Notes under the pieces: generated by a model
Told to the model about the DNA's origin: nothing
The model's input: only the letters and a program-made list of their open reading frames with translations
Database searches by the model: none
Assembly: GCA_020912385.1 (NCBI GenBank)
Contig: CP087206.1
Location: 3,410,001 to 3,474,000, forward strand
DNA length: 64,000 bases
Reading direction: 5' to 3'
Source: Neofusicoccum parvum
Taxonomy: Eukaryota > Ascomycota > Dothideomycetes > Botryosphaeriales > Botryosphaeriaceae
Part shown: piece after piece, positions 11,062-23,626 of the stretch
How the letters are laid out: the number at the start of each line of letters is the position of its first letter
Position numbering within the stretch: the first letter of the stretch is position 1
Position numbers and translations under genes: made by a program

Positions 11062-14000
11062 TCATCTCGATCTCTTGTGGACCTGACCCTGCTCCATCAT
11101 CCCCTGGCCGCCGTAGTCCCACCGCCGCTTGAGGGATCCATCGCTGAAGGAGCTGGCGACAACGTCCTGCCACATGCTTGGTGTGACGTATGGCTGAGCA
11201 GAAGTGGCGTACGAGACAGGCGGAGGCAGCTGAGCCGGCACGTTGGGAACGTGTTGAGTGTGCGGCGAAACGCTGGATGCCTGGTAATACCCTGAGGGCT
11301 GGGCTTCCTGCTGCGGCGTCCGGAGCTCGTAGGTGCCTGGCGGGGGCGGTCTTAGAGGTGGGGACGATTGGGACGTAGTACTTGGAGGGGGCGTACCAAA
11401 AGCTGCATTCCATTGGCTGCACACGTTAAAGTCAGTAAAACTTACACCGTCTCAAAACTAGCCATGACTTACTCAAAAATTCTGCTTGGGTTCCATTGCA
11501 CTGGTTCTTGATTTTGCATTGGGGTCTGTTGCGGTTGCCTCTGACCCGCAGCCATCATAACCAGTGACTGAACTACGGGAGAGTCAGCCTTGGGGTCCGT
11601 GTCGCTCGCGGAGATCGGCGGCGTAATAGGATGCTGGGTATAGTTGACTTGACCTGGTTGCTCCAAAGAGGGATCCTGCGCCGAGCCTCGGGGACGGTAC
11701 CCACCATCGCTAATGGGACTGGGATTGTTGTGGATTGCCGGGCTACCAAAGGGGAACGAGGGCTTCAACTCAAACGGCTTGCTTGTATCCGCGGAAAAGG
11801 CCTCCCTGAGGTTGTTGACCTGGGCCTGCATCTCGGGCATGGGCCAGTTCGGAATACACTGCTCCAGGATCCTCATGTGGCGGACGAAGTAGTCTCTGGC
11901 ATCTTCGTTAAGTTCCGGGTCCGGAGAAGTGATGGCAACCTAGAATCCGGTCAGTGGCGGCAATTAGGCATTTTGCAAAGGGAACACTCACCAGATGAAG
12001 CATAGTGCAGGTCAGCACGGCATAGATGGTGAAGCTGATGCCGCGCTGCATGCAGAGAAGACCCGGCAGAGAGTAGTCTCGGAGGATGGCTTCTTGCAAC
12101 CTGCACATGTTCTTTGCAGCAGAATAACAGAGCAGCATGTGCTGCTTCCACATCGGGTCATAAGACTCGTAGTGGAAATGCAGCTGCGGCCTGTGGTGCA
12201 TGATGATACCAAGGTAGTGGTAACAGTGCATGTTTGCGATGTAATGGGACGGAATCCATGGGGGAGAACCGTCCTCGGGGTAGGCGATTTGCAGGTCGCG
12301 AGGAAGCTCCCGAGCCCACGCCGCATAAGCGTCGTTCAACTGAACGAAGGACGGCTCGACCGCCCAGTTCTTTGTCTTCTTGCGGAGCGTCCGGTGGAGG
12401 ACAGTGGTCTGTTGGATGTTCCTGACAATACGCAGCATGTACGTAAATTGGCGGGAGAGCTGGTTCTCCACCTCATCCTGGCTTGACATGGGTCTGGGAA
12501 CGTTGAAGTCCACCGTATCTTCCTTGACACCAAAGTCCGAGCGCCCTAAACAGATTAGCATCCTCATCCCCACGGAATCAAAATTTCGACATACCTTGGG
12601 GGCCTCCAACCATAACTTCAAGCTGGAACAGGATGTGCCAGACTCTAGACTTAGTCACGCAGTCATGGGCCGATGATCCGCAGGGCTTGCCCATCTGGTG
12701 CAGTTCGAAATGCGTGTCAAGGTCAAGGTCCTTGCACATGGCAACGCAGTTCACCACCGTCATCCAGGAACGGTAAAAGTAACCGCGTTTAGGCACGGCT
12801 TCCCGAGCCTTCAGGGCGAGAATCAAAGCTTGAATCGTGCTCAAACGAGGAACATCTTTGAAACTCTCCTCGTGCTCTAATGTAGAGTTAGTTTCTGAGT
12901 TTAAATTAGGAAATGGCGGTTTACTAACTTGCAAGGAGTGCCAGCCACTTGTTCCCCTGAGAGGGATCATCCAGCATCAAGGATGCACAAGCAAAGATAG
13001 CCTCCAGAATCAGGGGAGAAATCCCTTGGCGGTTGCTGTGCCACTGCTGGAAGAAGTACTGCCTGTTAATGACCGGGACGTATGGATGGATATTTGTGAA
13101 GAAATATTCGAAATAGTCGAGCGCCTGCTGGTCTGATGGCATCATGTCCGGAGGGATGCGTATTGTCATATCAGGAGCGTGGTCATCAGGAAGTTGAATT
13201 TCATATTCTTCCACAGGCGCAGCATTTGCCAGCGCTTTTTTCTGATTTGCAATGTACGGAGCTAACAAAGTCAGTGATTGAACAGCGGTGCAAAGATAAG
13301 ATTGGTTTTCGGCTTACCAACTGCTGTGTGATCAATTTTGAGCTCTCCCAGAGCCTCGGTGAGCTGTGATGTGTCGAGATTGTTCCTCCAGATTGGCTCA
13401 CTCTGGTTGGAGGGGCTCATTCCGGGTGCAGGCTGTCCTTGATACACTTGTTGAGGCTGGTACTTCAGCTGGTCCGAGTTGGGGAGAGACGCCGGTTGCA
13501 TACCACCGTAGTGGACGCTCTCCTGGCTTTGAGGCGGGGCTGGCGGCATGGCACCGTAGGGAGCTGTTTGGTACAAGCGGGATGCATCGGCGTATGATGC
13601 CTGCAGCGGATGCCCCATGAGAGGACCGACTTCGGTGGTCATAGGGTGCTGGATGGAGTGGTGTCTCTGGAACTCGCCTGGCGCAGGAACGTGCGTGACG
13701 CTCTGCGAAGGGTCATAGTCGTGGCTTCTGTCTCCAATCTCGAATGTGTGGGAGCCGGTGGGGAAGGAGTCTTTGTTTTCGTAGCTGACAGTCGGCGGGA
13801 CACAGTTAAGCTTCAAGCGGATGCAGGCTGCGCAGGGCCAAGCGTTCGTGGTGGCAGCATCGCACTTGATCTTGCGGCGTCTGCATCCCTCGCAGGCGCG
13901 CATCACTGATTCGGCAAAGTTAGCTTCCTTGTCGGGCGAGCTGTGGGAGCAGAGCGCGCGGGCACCTACCTTTGAGGCGCTTGTGGCGGTTGTGCTCGTC

Positions 14001-14136
14001 GACGAAAACATAGTCTGGCAGGCTCGGTCAGCGCTCAGTCGCCATGCACGCGCAGGTCGCGGCGCATGAGGGCTGCCGTACTTCTCTGGTTCTCGCGCGG
14101 CGCCAGCGTCTGCGGCGCAAAAGGAAAGTTCTGCAT
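11062..14136 (-). CDS. Zn2Cys6 fungal transcription factor, eight exons
   Basis: Exons on the minus strand: 14136-14082, 14014-13970, 13905-13318, 13261-12929, 12876-12595, 12545-11992, 11939-11473, 11416-11062; 892 aa, phases all close. The N-terminus MQNFPFAPQTLAPRENQR joins a basic stretch (VFVDEHNRHKRLKVM) encoded by a 45-nt micro-exon, then the binuclear zinc cluster with Cys at 38, 41, 48, 58, 61 and 68 (CX2CX6CX9CX2CX6C). A Gln/Pro-rich linker follows, then a fungal-specific transcription factor middle domain at about 240-560 (ALDYFEYFFTNIHPYVPVIN; KDLDLDTHFELH; MHCYHYLGIIMHHRPQL). The C-terminal 250 residues are Pro/Gln-rich, ending in a conserved-looking segment around MWQDVVASSFSDG. 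I recognise the family but not a named orthologue. It diverges from CIA2 across 3.4 kb. Confidence 0.85.
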
Positions 14137-17100
14137 TTGTGCGGTTTGGGGTAGGAGAGGCCTTCCGCTGGACTCGCCAGCCATGTCTCAGCGGCGGAGG
14201 AGGTTGGAAGAAGCTCGTCGCGCGGTGCGCCTGCTCTGGAGCTTATTGGCGAGGCGGGACGGGACGCGGTGAGTTTGCGATGGGTTGCTCTGGCGGGGAG
14301 AGCAGACGATGCGAGGCCGGGGCGCCAATCGGCAGCGAGTGGAGGGGCGTCAGCAAATGGAGGGCGTGGGAAGATGTTGGATCAGCCGCCACTCGGTCAG
14401 CTACGTTTGCCAGCAGCTGCGCGCGTGTTCGGCGTGGTTGGACGTCCTAAGTAGGCGGCAGCGGGTGCGCACTCCGATTGCCGAGAGCGGGCGCGGTGCT
14501 GGCGCATTGAGATGAGGTGTGGAGCCGCGGTATGGGAGGGACGTTGAGACTGTCCGCAGGGCGCGGTCCTCTCGCGTACAAGTAACAGTGGCGTAGAGAC
14601 TCCTGAGTGGGGATTGAAGAACGGTCTGGCGGTCGCGCTTGGGACCGTGGACGCCAGGCCAGGAGCACGTAAGATAGCTAGCTCCGCACCCGCCAGACAA
14701 GAGGGCCAGGGTGCGCTGGAAAGCCGCGAGAGTCAGGCAAGTGGGCGGGCGGGCAGCCAAGCACACGCGAGCGCGCGAGGGATGCGCAACGCTTCTCGCG
14801 AGCGGGCGGGACAAGGGTGCGGGCTGGCGCGGGCTCTGCACAGGCACACTGGCCCTCTGGCAAGGCACTGGCACCTCACTGGCAGGCCGGGCAGCGCGCT
14901 CACGCTGTGGCTCTGGCTCGCGCTGGCGCTGCTCTGGCTCTGGCACCGCACCCGCCAGCTGCCGGCATCGCACGCACCGCGCGCCGCCGCGCACCGCAGC
15001 ATCGAGCCGCGCGCCCGGCGCCCTGTTTCTCTGCTGCCGGCCGGGGGCCTCTCGTGCGCGCCCTCCGCAGCATGCGCCCAGGTGTTGTGCGCCCTCGCGC
15101 GCTCTGCTCGCCGTCTGCGCTGGCGCCTCCGCGCTGCCCCTCGCGCGGGGGCTGGGTGGCCGCGGCGAGGCCCAAACAGCGGTGCTGCAGGGGGGTGGCA
15201 CGCTCAGGCTGTCAGGCTCGCGCGCGATTAGCCTGCCTGGCCCTGCCTAGCACCACCCACACTCGCCTCTTGGATTTGCCGAGGAGGCCCCACCGGCGGT
15301 GCCGAATCATCGACAGCCTGGAGGGGACTGTCCTGAGGGAGATGAGGGGACTGCACTGCGGCCAGCCCTAGCGAGGAGCTTACGACGTCAATAAATCCGT
15401 CTATGCTTGGTCCGTCAGCCTGTCCGCACTCCCGCCTGCTGTTTAACGCACGCGCTGTAAGATCTGCCTCCCACGTTGTCTCACGCGTCTCAAGATCCTC
15501 CCCGACCGACGCGCTGCGGCTGGAACGTAGCTCTGACACCGCGCGCCGCGCTCCCTGCCCGGTCAGCCTTGTCCCTGCGCTGTGCGCCGTCGGCTCGCCT
15601 AGCATTGCAACGGCAGCGCGGCGGCGCGCGCGCACGCGCAGAGTGGCCGTCGGCGTCGAAGCATCCGCTCGGCGGAGGGATGCTGCGTCAACACCAGAAC
15701 CCGTCCGCGCGGAAACTCCAGCGCCCTGCTACCAGACGCACACGCGGCATGCGCTGGAGCCGGCGTGCTGCGCGGGCTCGTCTATCATCGCCCTTCAGCG
15801 CCACGGATGCAGGAACGCCAATAAAAACTGCCTGAACAGGCTGGTTCCCGGCAGTCTGGGAAGCGTCAGCATTGGCCGCACCCCGGGCGGTGGGATCCTG
15901 CGACATGCCACTGCACCATGCAGGCCATTATCTCAACGAGATGGGACGGTTGTTTGCTTCGACCCCGACGCCGACCCTTGCGGCTCCGGCGATTCGGGCG
16001 TGCGACTGGTGTGTGGCCGTCGGAAAAGCCGTCACAGGGCCGGGTCGCTTCTTGCTTGCGACCGTTGCTGCTGGACGATCAGCCTGCTGTTCCACCTCTT
16101 GCACAGCTGCCTCTCGCACGGCATGATGGCCGTCGGCGCGCTCTCCTGCCACGCTGCCTGCCCTGCCGCGCGGCGGGGGCAAATTTGGCGGCGGGAGCAG
16201 GGCGAGTGTGCGTCGCCGCCGCCCACATTAAAACACGCCTGAAACTGGCACCAGAACATCTGGCGGGCTTTCTGGAAGCATTCCGGCCCGAGATCGAATG
16301 GAGCCGTCGCCAGGAGCCCCATCCGAGTACGAGTGACAGCAGCAGTAGTTACAGCCCGACAGCTGGCAGCGCGGAGAGGGCGTCGGCTGCTCCCGGGCGC
16401 CGCTTCGCAGGCCTCGCGCGCGCATGTTTCTTTGCATGTGAAGGCGCCATGAGCCTGGCGCCTTCTCGCAGAACAAGAGATTGATCCCAACGCCCCGGGT
16501 CGGCCAGGCTCGGCGGAGGCCGCGTGCCTGGCCGGCAGGGGATCCTCCCCCATCGACGATCTTGCCCGACTCGCGCGCTGCTCGCTTACCGCCTGCAACA
16601 CGCCGGGCTGGGCTGCGTGGGAGGCATGTTGTTTTGCGGGGGCGCCTGCGGCGGCGGCTGCAGGACGACGGGCAGGCAATGTGATAAGTAGAGGCGCCGC
16701 CGGAGAACAGCCAGCGGCTTGGCGCGCCTGGGTATTGGCTCCACCTGCAGTGGTCAATCACTTCCCAAGCAACGGCGCTGCAGTGGCGCCGCTGCTTGAC
16801 AGCTCGTGGAGCGCGATGCCCGGCTGCTGGTGCGTTCCAACGTCCCGCATCAGGCGCTAGGCCGCATGCGGATCTGGCAGGCGATATGGGGAGCCACGAA
16901 GTAACCCTCGCTGCGGCAAAGCACTAGCCGCGCATGGGCTGATGCGAACAAACGTCTTCTGACCATGCGCTATGCATAACAGAGATTGCATAGGGGCCGC
17001 CGGCTGCGAGCGTGACGTGAGTGGTGAAAACGGCGGCGGCGAGGGGCAGCCAAGCGGGCAGATCCATCGCGGGAGCCAGGGCCGGGAGTGACAGCGGCGG

Positions 17101-17528
17101 AACCAGCCGCACGTCGCGGTGGCCTCGGGGATTTCTGCTGCGCTCTGCTGCGATCTGCTGGGCGGGCTGGGCTGCGCGCTGTGGGCTGTGGGCTGCGGGC
17201 TGCGGGCTGTGGGTTGTGGGTCGTCCTCGAGACGCGGTGCGAGGTGCAGCGCTGCAGCTGCACAGCGCGGGCACAGGCGACGGATGGCGGTGCGGCGGGC
17301 AGGCGCGGGCAGCGGGTGCGAGGCCCGGCCATGATGTTCCGATCCGCTGGCGGTGACGCACGCGGGCTCGCCAACGGCGCAGGTGCGGCGGCAGCGGCGA
17401 ACACACGCCATCGCGGCTGCGGGAGCCTGCAATTCCTCCCAGGTGCTCTCAGATCGCGACGCCTCTCCACACCCGGCGCCGCATCGTCCACATCCCGTCC
17501 GCCGCGCGCTACTCGCCCGCCAGACGAC
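14137..17528. other. Long GC-rich divergent intergenic region
   Basis: 3.4 kb between the start codons of the Zn2Cys6 gene (-) and CIA2 (+). It is unusually GC-rich with long stretches free of stop codons in several frames, but none has domains, codon structure or splice logic that I can support. A degenerate 7-nt tandem repeat sits at 17179-17220. A long regulatory region or an unannotated noncoding RNA is possible but not shown. Confidence 0.45.
17179..17220. repeat. Degenerate heptamer tandem repeat (GGGCTGY)n
   Basis: Six consecutive units of GGGCTGT/GGGCTGC/GGGTTGT, about 310 bp before the CIA2 start codon. It lies in the probable promoter or 5' leader. Confidence 0.7.
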
Positions 17529-18180
17529 ATGGATCCCGACAAGGACAACGCGAACCCCACCATCCTCAACCCCTCGGACCTGCCCTCGCGCCGCCGCGAG
17601 TCGTCGGTGAAGAAGCGCGAGCGGGCCGGCGTGGGCCTGTTCGACGACCTGATCCCGCCCTACAGCTACCTGAATGACCCCTTCGACGCCCCGCAGTCGT
17701 CGGACGACTCGGACGACGGCTCGGTCGAGGACATCGACGAGCAGGAGATCTATGGTGAGCCCCGCGCCGCGAAGCTGCCCGCCTTGCGCCCCGTGAGCTG
17801 ACGGCGATGCAGACCTGATTTCGTCCATCTCGGACCCCGAGCACCCGCTCTCGCTGGGCTCGCTGGCCGTGGTCAACCTGCCTGACATCCGCATCCTGCC
17901 GCCGTCTTCGCCACGCTCGCCCATCAGCACCGTCCTCGTCGAGATCACGCCCACCATCACGCATTGCTCGCTGGCAACCGTCATTGGCCTGGGCGTGCGG
18001 GTGCGTTTGGAGCAGGCATTGCCGCCGCGGTTCCGCGTCGACGTGCGCATCAAGAAGGGCACGCACAGCACGGACGAGGCTGTGAACAAGCAGCTGGGCG
18101 ACAAGGAGCGGGTGGCGGCCGCGCTGGAAAACGGAACATTGATGGGCGTAATCCGCAAGATGCTGTCCACGTGCGAGTAA
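17529..18180 (+). CDS. CIA2: MIP18-family cytosolic Fe-S assembly protein Cia2
   Basis: Two exons (17529-17754, 17813-18180) with a 58-nt intron give 197 aa. Cia2 (FAM96/MIP18) is a subunit of the CIA targeting complex with Cia1 and Met18/MMS19, which inserts iron-sulfur clusters into cytosolic and nuclear apoproteins. The N-terminus is acidic and disordered (SSDDSDDGSVEDIDEQEIY), as in yeast Cia2. The MIP18 domain starts at about residue 76 with ISDPEHPLSLGSLAVV and contains the motif ITPTITHCSLATVIGLGVRV with the conserved reactive Cys at 127. It ends with ALENGTLMGVIRKMLSTCE, the usual family terminus. ATG 17529 is chosen because NPTILNPSDLPSRR follows it as in homologues. The frame stays open further upstream, but that sequence looks noncoding. 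Confidence 0.93.
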
Positions 18181-19020
18181 TGATCAATTGAGATGGCCTA
18201 TGATGCGCGCCGGGATGGACAGGCAGCGTGAGAGAAAAAATAGTACGCGGCCGTTGAGCCGTACAAAAATAGCAGCGTGTGCTATAGGAGCCTTATAGGC
18301 GTTGCATGACGAATACGACAAGTTAGGTTTCCCGCTTGACTATCACGCCCGCGGTTGGCTCCCCTTTTCTCCCCCTTCCTCGGTGCAAGACCCCCGGCGA
18401 GCTGAATGGACGGACTGCCGCTGACGACGGCGCGCGGGCGGCTGCGGCGCCGGAGGCGTCTCGTACGGACACCGTGAGCTAACGCTCTCGTGATTGCAGG
18501 GAGGCCCGTCTTGGAACGACGTCCATGGCGAGCAGATCATCTGCAAGTAATTAGGGTTCGGGGGCCAAAGCTGAGCCCGTGGGCCGGAGAACGATACCCG
18601 GGCAGAGGGCTCTGCTCTGTGCGGGCTGCCACGAAAAGCACCCCTACCGCGCATGGACCGATCACCACGAGAGGCTGCCCCCTCCAGCCCCAGGCTCCAC
18701 CGCGCCGCTCCCGCTCCCTGCGCGCCGTCGAATCGCCGGAACCTGCCAACATGACTTGTTTCACGCTCGCTTCATCCCCTCTCATGATTCACCAAACAGC
18801 ACACGGCAAGAACCGGTCTCACGAGCCGCGGCTGCTCACAGCAGAGTCCACATCGCCAGCCCGCCGCCCACCGCCACGCCGTGCCGCCGGCGGGCTGCGA
18901 AGGCGGACGGGTGGTCACAAGCACCCCACCGAGGAGGGCTGCAGGGTTGCCGGTGGACCCGTTGGCGCGCTGTTGAGTCTGGCCACTCGCCGCGAGCTGC
19001 GGTGCAGCCCAGGCGTCCCA

Positions 19021-19048
19021 GCGGCCAGCGGCCAGCGGCCAGCGACCA
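19021..19048. repeat. Heptamer tandem repeat GCGGCCA
   Basis: Three perfect copies of GCGGCCA followed by one variant copy (GCGACCA), in gene-free DNA. Confidence 0.7.
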
Positions 19049-22000
19049 GCAGCCCTCGTCCCAAGTGCTGCTCGGCGGCCTCTGCCCAGCGCGCCAGCGG
19101 CGCCGGGTGTCCGCCGCAGCCGGCCGGCCAGCCAGTGTCGAGCCCAGCGGTGACATGCCGGCCAGGAGGCCGTGGGCGATCGCTTATTACCTTTCCGTAA
19201 GAGCATTGAAACAGGCACGCAGGATCTGCGGCTTCGATGCAACGTAAAGCTGCTCCTTCGCCCACGTCCCCACGCGCGCACTGAGATAGCAGCCTCCAAC
19301 GCCAGGCCGAAAGCAGCCGCGATGCGCAAACGTCCCGCAGCGGCGCAGTCCGACACCATGTCTAGTATCTGCTCTAGAACTGCCTTTTGGCCTGATCGCG
19401 GGCCTGGGAGCGCACTCCGGCCTGCTAGACGCCAATAGGGACGTACCGCTAAGGCTCGTCGCTCATCTATCCAATACTCAACCCCAAGAACTGCGAGACT
19501 GAGCGGTGAGGTCCATCACGATATTCGCGGCATTTTTGGCCTGCTGCAAGTCTGGCCCCCAGCTGCCTGGCGTGCTTTTCCGACTTTCCCGAAAAGGCCG
19601 CTGCGGCAAATGTCAAGGAACTACCCGCTGGCTGCTCACGACGGTGGCCGTCGTAAGCCCAGAGGCAGCTGGGCCCACGCAGCCAATCACGACCATCGGC
19701 AGCCGAGGCGCTGCTGGGCAGAGCTGCAGTTCATGTGATGGGGCATGCGATCGAAATAGTCGCGGTGTCGCCCTTCCACAGCTCCTAATAGTAGCACGCT
19801 CGAACACACCCAATCCGAAAGATAATTCCGAAGCCGCCTTACCCGGCATCGGCAGGATGAACGATCAATCGGAACATCATCTGATCGGCGTCCCTTTGAT
19901 CTTCCCCGTTCCATTTCTCTTTCACTGCTCCACCGGCACGGCCAGCATTGGCTGCGGCCCGAAGCCCGCTCGTGTCTCGCCCTCTTGCAACTAAGGGGCC
20001 ACGGGGCGAAGCACTGCAGACAAGTGGGTATGGCAATGGGCTCTGCCGGTTCCTGTTCCGCGCGCCATTCCGGACGGCTGCGGCCCCTGTCTGCACGGGC
20101 ACCCACGCGCGTGGCAATCAACTCGGCGTGAGGAGGGCGACCACAACCCCAAATTCCGGGGTTGTACGTCACGGACTCGCTTACAGCTACGCATTGAGAG
20201 ACGAAACTTCCACGGGTCTGGCGCGAGGGGAAAAAGCAAGGCGCATGAAGCGGCAATCTCCTTCAGTCCAGCCACCTTCCGGAGGAAGGGAGAACGAGGG
20301 TGTTTTGCTTGACGCCACGACAATTTATGAAGAGCCGCAAGCGCTGCACCACGCAGTCCCTACGCTCGTCTCGACTTTCCCTTGGGCTGGGCTCCAAAGG
20401 GCGTCACCCGCAGGTCAATATGCCATGCACGTGTGTGTGATGAGATGAGATTGGAGAGCGCTGGCCCTGGCGCTACTGAGGGAATGCAGCAATCCAATCC
20501 CATCTCTCGACAATATGCAACAGGGTCCTGACATCGCCCTCCGCGGAGCTACCGTCCGCTTATTATTTCCGGAAAGCACGCGCCCCTAGCTTCCCCTGCC
20601 CCTTCCCGCGCCCGGGCGCGTCTGGGTGTCTGGGTGGTGGGTGGGTGGGCGCGCACTGGGCGTGCGGTGCGGTGCGGTACGGCCACCGGCCGTAAATCAA
20701 GGCAGGGCAGGACGGGACTGGCGCCGGGAACGGGCACGGGGGAAACCTGCCTCCAGCCTGATTGCCTGGCCCAACCCCACAGTTCGACAGAAAGCTAATC
20801 GGCATCTCCGATATGGCTGGCAGACGCCGTCACATCATCACGGCGGACAGGCGAGCCTGCATGCGCCGGCTACCCTAAGCGGTCTAGTGCAACGGTGAGC
20901 AGGCGCGCCGCGGGCAGGCAAGCACGTAGCAGCAGCAGGACGAGCAGCAGGCAGACATGCAGCCTCGACACCGCGCTCAAGGCCGCCATCAGCACGACAC
21001 TGGGTTCGTCCGGCTTCCTCTCGCAGGCTTCAGCCGCACGCTGCACACCATTCCAGCTGTCTGCCTGCTGGGCGTGGAGCGCCTTATGAGGCTGAATCGC
21101 TGGCAGACGATGGCGGGCATGGAATGTTCTACAGCCCTGCCGCTCTCGCATGAGCATTATCGATGTCACGTACTCGTACACGTAGCCCTATTCGTCACGC
21201 TTCGTGAAGACGTTCGCAACTACCGTTTGCAGGAAGAGCCCAGGGTACGGATCCTTCACTTGATATTATTCTATCGGCTCTCGCGCTCGGAGGCGCCATG
21301 CTATCAACAAGTGGCATATTGCTCACCGATTTTACTTCCAACCTTTCATGCAAGTATTTCCTATTCCGGCCCCTAGAGCCTCTTCTGCGGTATTTTAGTA
21401 GCCGGCCAGATATAGTGGCTAGCGCACCTACGACGTGAAAGATTCCGTCCCAATCCCATCCGCTCCTCGGTTCGACCCGCGCTGTCCCGCGCCTGTCATC
21501 CTCTTCCCTCTGGCGCTCATGTGCCGCGGAACCCAACCACCCACGTCCTTGTCGCAATCCCTCTTCCCCTTCTCTCTGTGTTCCCACCCAGCCGGTCCCT
21601 CGCCCACGCCATCCTCCCCCCGGTCTACTCAACAGTCTCACCAATCGTCAGTCAGCGCACCACTCCCCTGCCGCCATGGCCTGGCCCTAATCTTCACGGG
21701 CATCCCTGGCCGGCAACGCCGGTGACACCACGCAACCGTCAGCCCTGCCATGCTTCTAATACTCTACGCCCTCACTTTTTGCCCCTCTAGGCAGGCGGGA
21801 AAATAGGGCACGACAGGGTGTGATATAGATCGACGCTTCCATTGGGCCCTTCGCGGCTATATCTTTAAGCGAAGCCCCCTCCTCCCTCCACACTTCCCGT
21901 TCGACATGTGCGTGTGTGTGTGAGCTATAATGTTCCGGTGGGCTGGGCCGGCCATGCCTGTCACCTGTCAGCCAGCCGCGCCCTTCTCCCAGCCTTTCTG

Positions 22001-23443
22001 TCACATTTAAGCTCTGCCCGTCCTCGACGGTAGACACGCTTGGCGGAAGCTAAGGGTCCGGCTAGATCTCTTGTTATCGTGGCTGTGCGACGCGCTAGAG
22101 AGACGTGCCGCCTCCCGCTCGCCCGATATAATGAGGGGAGGCCGGAGGGCTGGGGCGTTTTACGGCATGGCTATTAGCAAAAGGTGAGGGGGCCTTAAAT
22201 AGCGGTGCCGCGGCCTCGGGTTTCGATAGGCTGGGGGGGTGACCGTCGCGGTCGCTGAGAGACACGAATGCGAATATCGTTCGGTTGAGCAGGTACAGTG
22301 CAACGGTGAGGTGATCAACATCCGCGTTTCCTCCATCCAGACCGCCACTGTGCGGTCAGCAAGAACGCGAGAACACTTCCAGATTGCTCCTACTCAGTAC
22401 GCAAGCGCATTGCGTCACCAATCTCTTTGCATCCCGGTTTTTTGTCGCGACGCCGTCAAACGAATCTGACTACGTAAGTACTTCATCCCACGTCGCCTCC
22501 CAGCTTTAGGTGTAGGATCGGCCGTGTGAGGATACTTTGATGCCTTACCGCTTGGAGTACGGAGAGGGCAAGGCATGTCATGCGCTTCCTTTTCGAGCGG
22601 GTGGTTGGGTGAAGGATCGCGATAGCCTGAAACCGCCGACGTGTTTGGGTGAGCAACGACAACACAGCAAGAGCTCCATGCGCGGGTTAATGTTGGCCGA
22701 GAGTGTGGCAGACAAAGAATATCCTGCTACCGAAGCTTGGCTGTCAGGTAAATCTGCTCGTGGCGACGTGGTCAGTTCTTGAAGGTATGCAACAGGGATC
22801 CATTCATCGCCCATGAGCAGCTGAAGCAGTCGTGCGGACGCAAATGTGCAATGTAAGAAATGCCAAAATCATTCACATGAGCATTTTAACTGCCCGGTAG
22901 GGAATACCCCGTTACATTACCTTCCCAGCCAGTCTTGTACGATGTCTTCACTATTTGCGCGCAGAGGGTGGATGTCAACAAGCCACTACGAAGGTGCCGG
23001 TGTACTTCTGATTTGTTACGGGCTCAACCCACAAGTCTCTGTTCCCTTTGTCAGCTTTCTCCTTTTGTCTTCGCCTCTGTCATTGAGAAGTTTTCTTGTA
23101 GATGCAAAACAAATGTTTTCTTGAAGTCTTCATTGTGGTGCTACACCAAGCCGGTGCCGAGGAACGACTCCAGGCGCCCCACTTCACCGTGATGTCAAGT
23201 CTAGACTACACGTCCCATTTGAGTATGAACAGCACCGGCAGGCTGGAGTCCGCACCAGCTTCTCCATGGCAGGCGCAGAATAGCCACGCTGGGCCATCAC
23301 TGTCCTCGCCTCCACACAACGAACGCCAAGCATCCCGATATGGGTCTTAATAAGCCAACCCTCAATAATGGTCGGTGAGCTCCATCAATAGATTCTTTAT
23401 CCTTTCGCCTCTATAGAGACACAAACTTCATCCGCAAGCCACT

Positions 23444-23450
23444 TATAAAA
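23444..23450 (+). promoter_or_regulatory. TATA box of the secreted-protein gene
   Basis: TATAAAA lies 177 nt upstream of the start codon at 23627 and is followed by CT-rich and then A/C-rich leader sequence. This arrangement is common for strongly expressed fungal genes for secreted proteins. Confidence 0.55.
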
Positions 23451-23626
23451 GCAGACCGCCTCCTCGACCATCTCTCTCGACCTCTTCAGCAGAAACATCA
23501 AGCCATTCCTTCAGCCAGGACACCAGCCTGAACCAAGAACTTACCCACATACATTCACTCTCGACCATCGAGGCCGACACACAAACACAACGACAACAAA
23601 AAGCCCCCGAGCATCCAACCATCACC

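Larger units (their letters stand above)
18181..23626. other. 5.4-kb gene-free region
   Basis: No gene can be supported between CIA2 and the secreted-protein locus. Reading frames are short or composition-driven, none carries a recognisable domain, and no terminal repeats or transposase fragments are seen. A heptamer repeat lies at 19021-19048. The last 200 bp form the promoter and leader of the downstream gene, with a TATA element at 23444-23450. Intron-rich or noncoding transcripts cannot be excluded. Confidence 0.45.

Noticed and set aside
14401..16761. Several overlapping reading frames of 130-280 codons on both strands
   Set aside because: All show Ala/Arg/Pro/Cys-rich composition expected from GC-rich sequence read in any frame. 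No conserved motif and no consistent intron pattern.
17088..17528. N-terminal extension of CIA2 in the same frame
   Set aside because: The sequence includes the heptamer repeat and an Ala/Arg-rich run unlike Cia2 proteins. ATG 17529 starts the family-like N-terminus.
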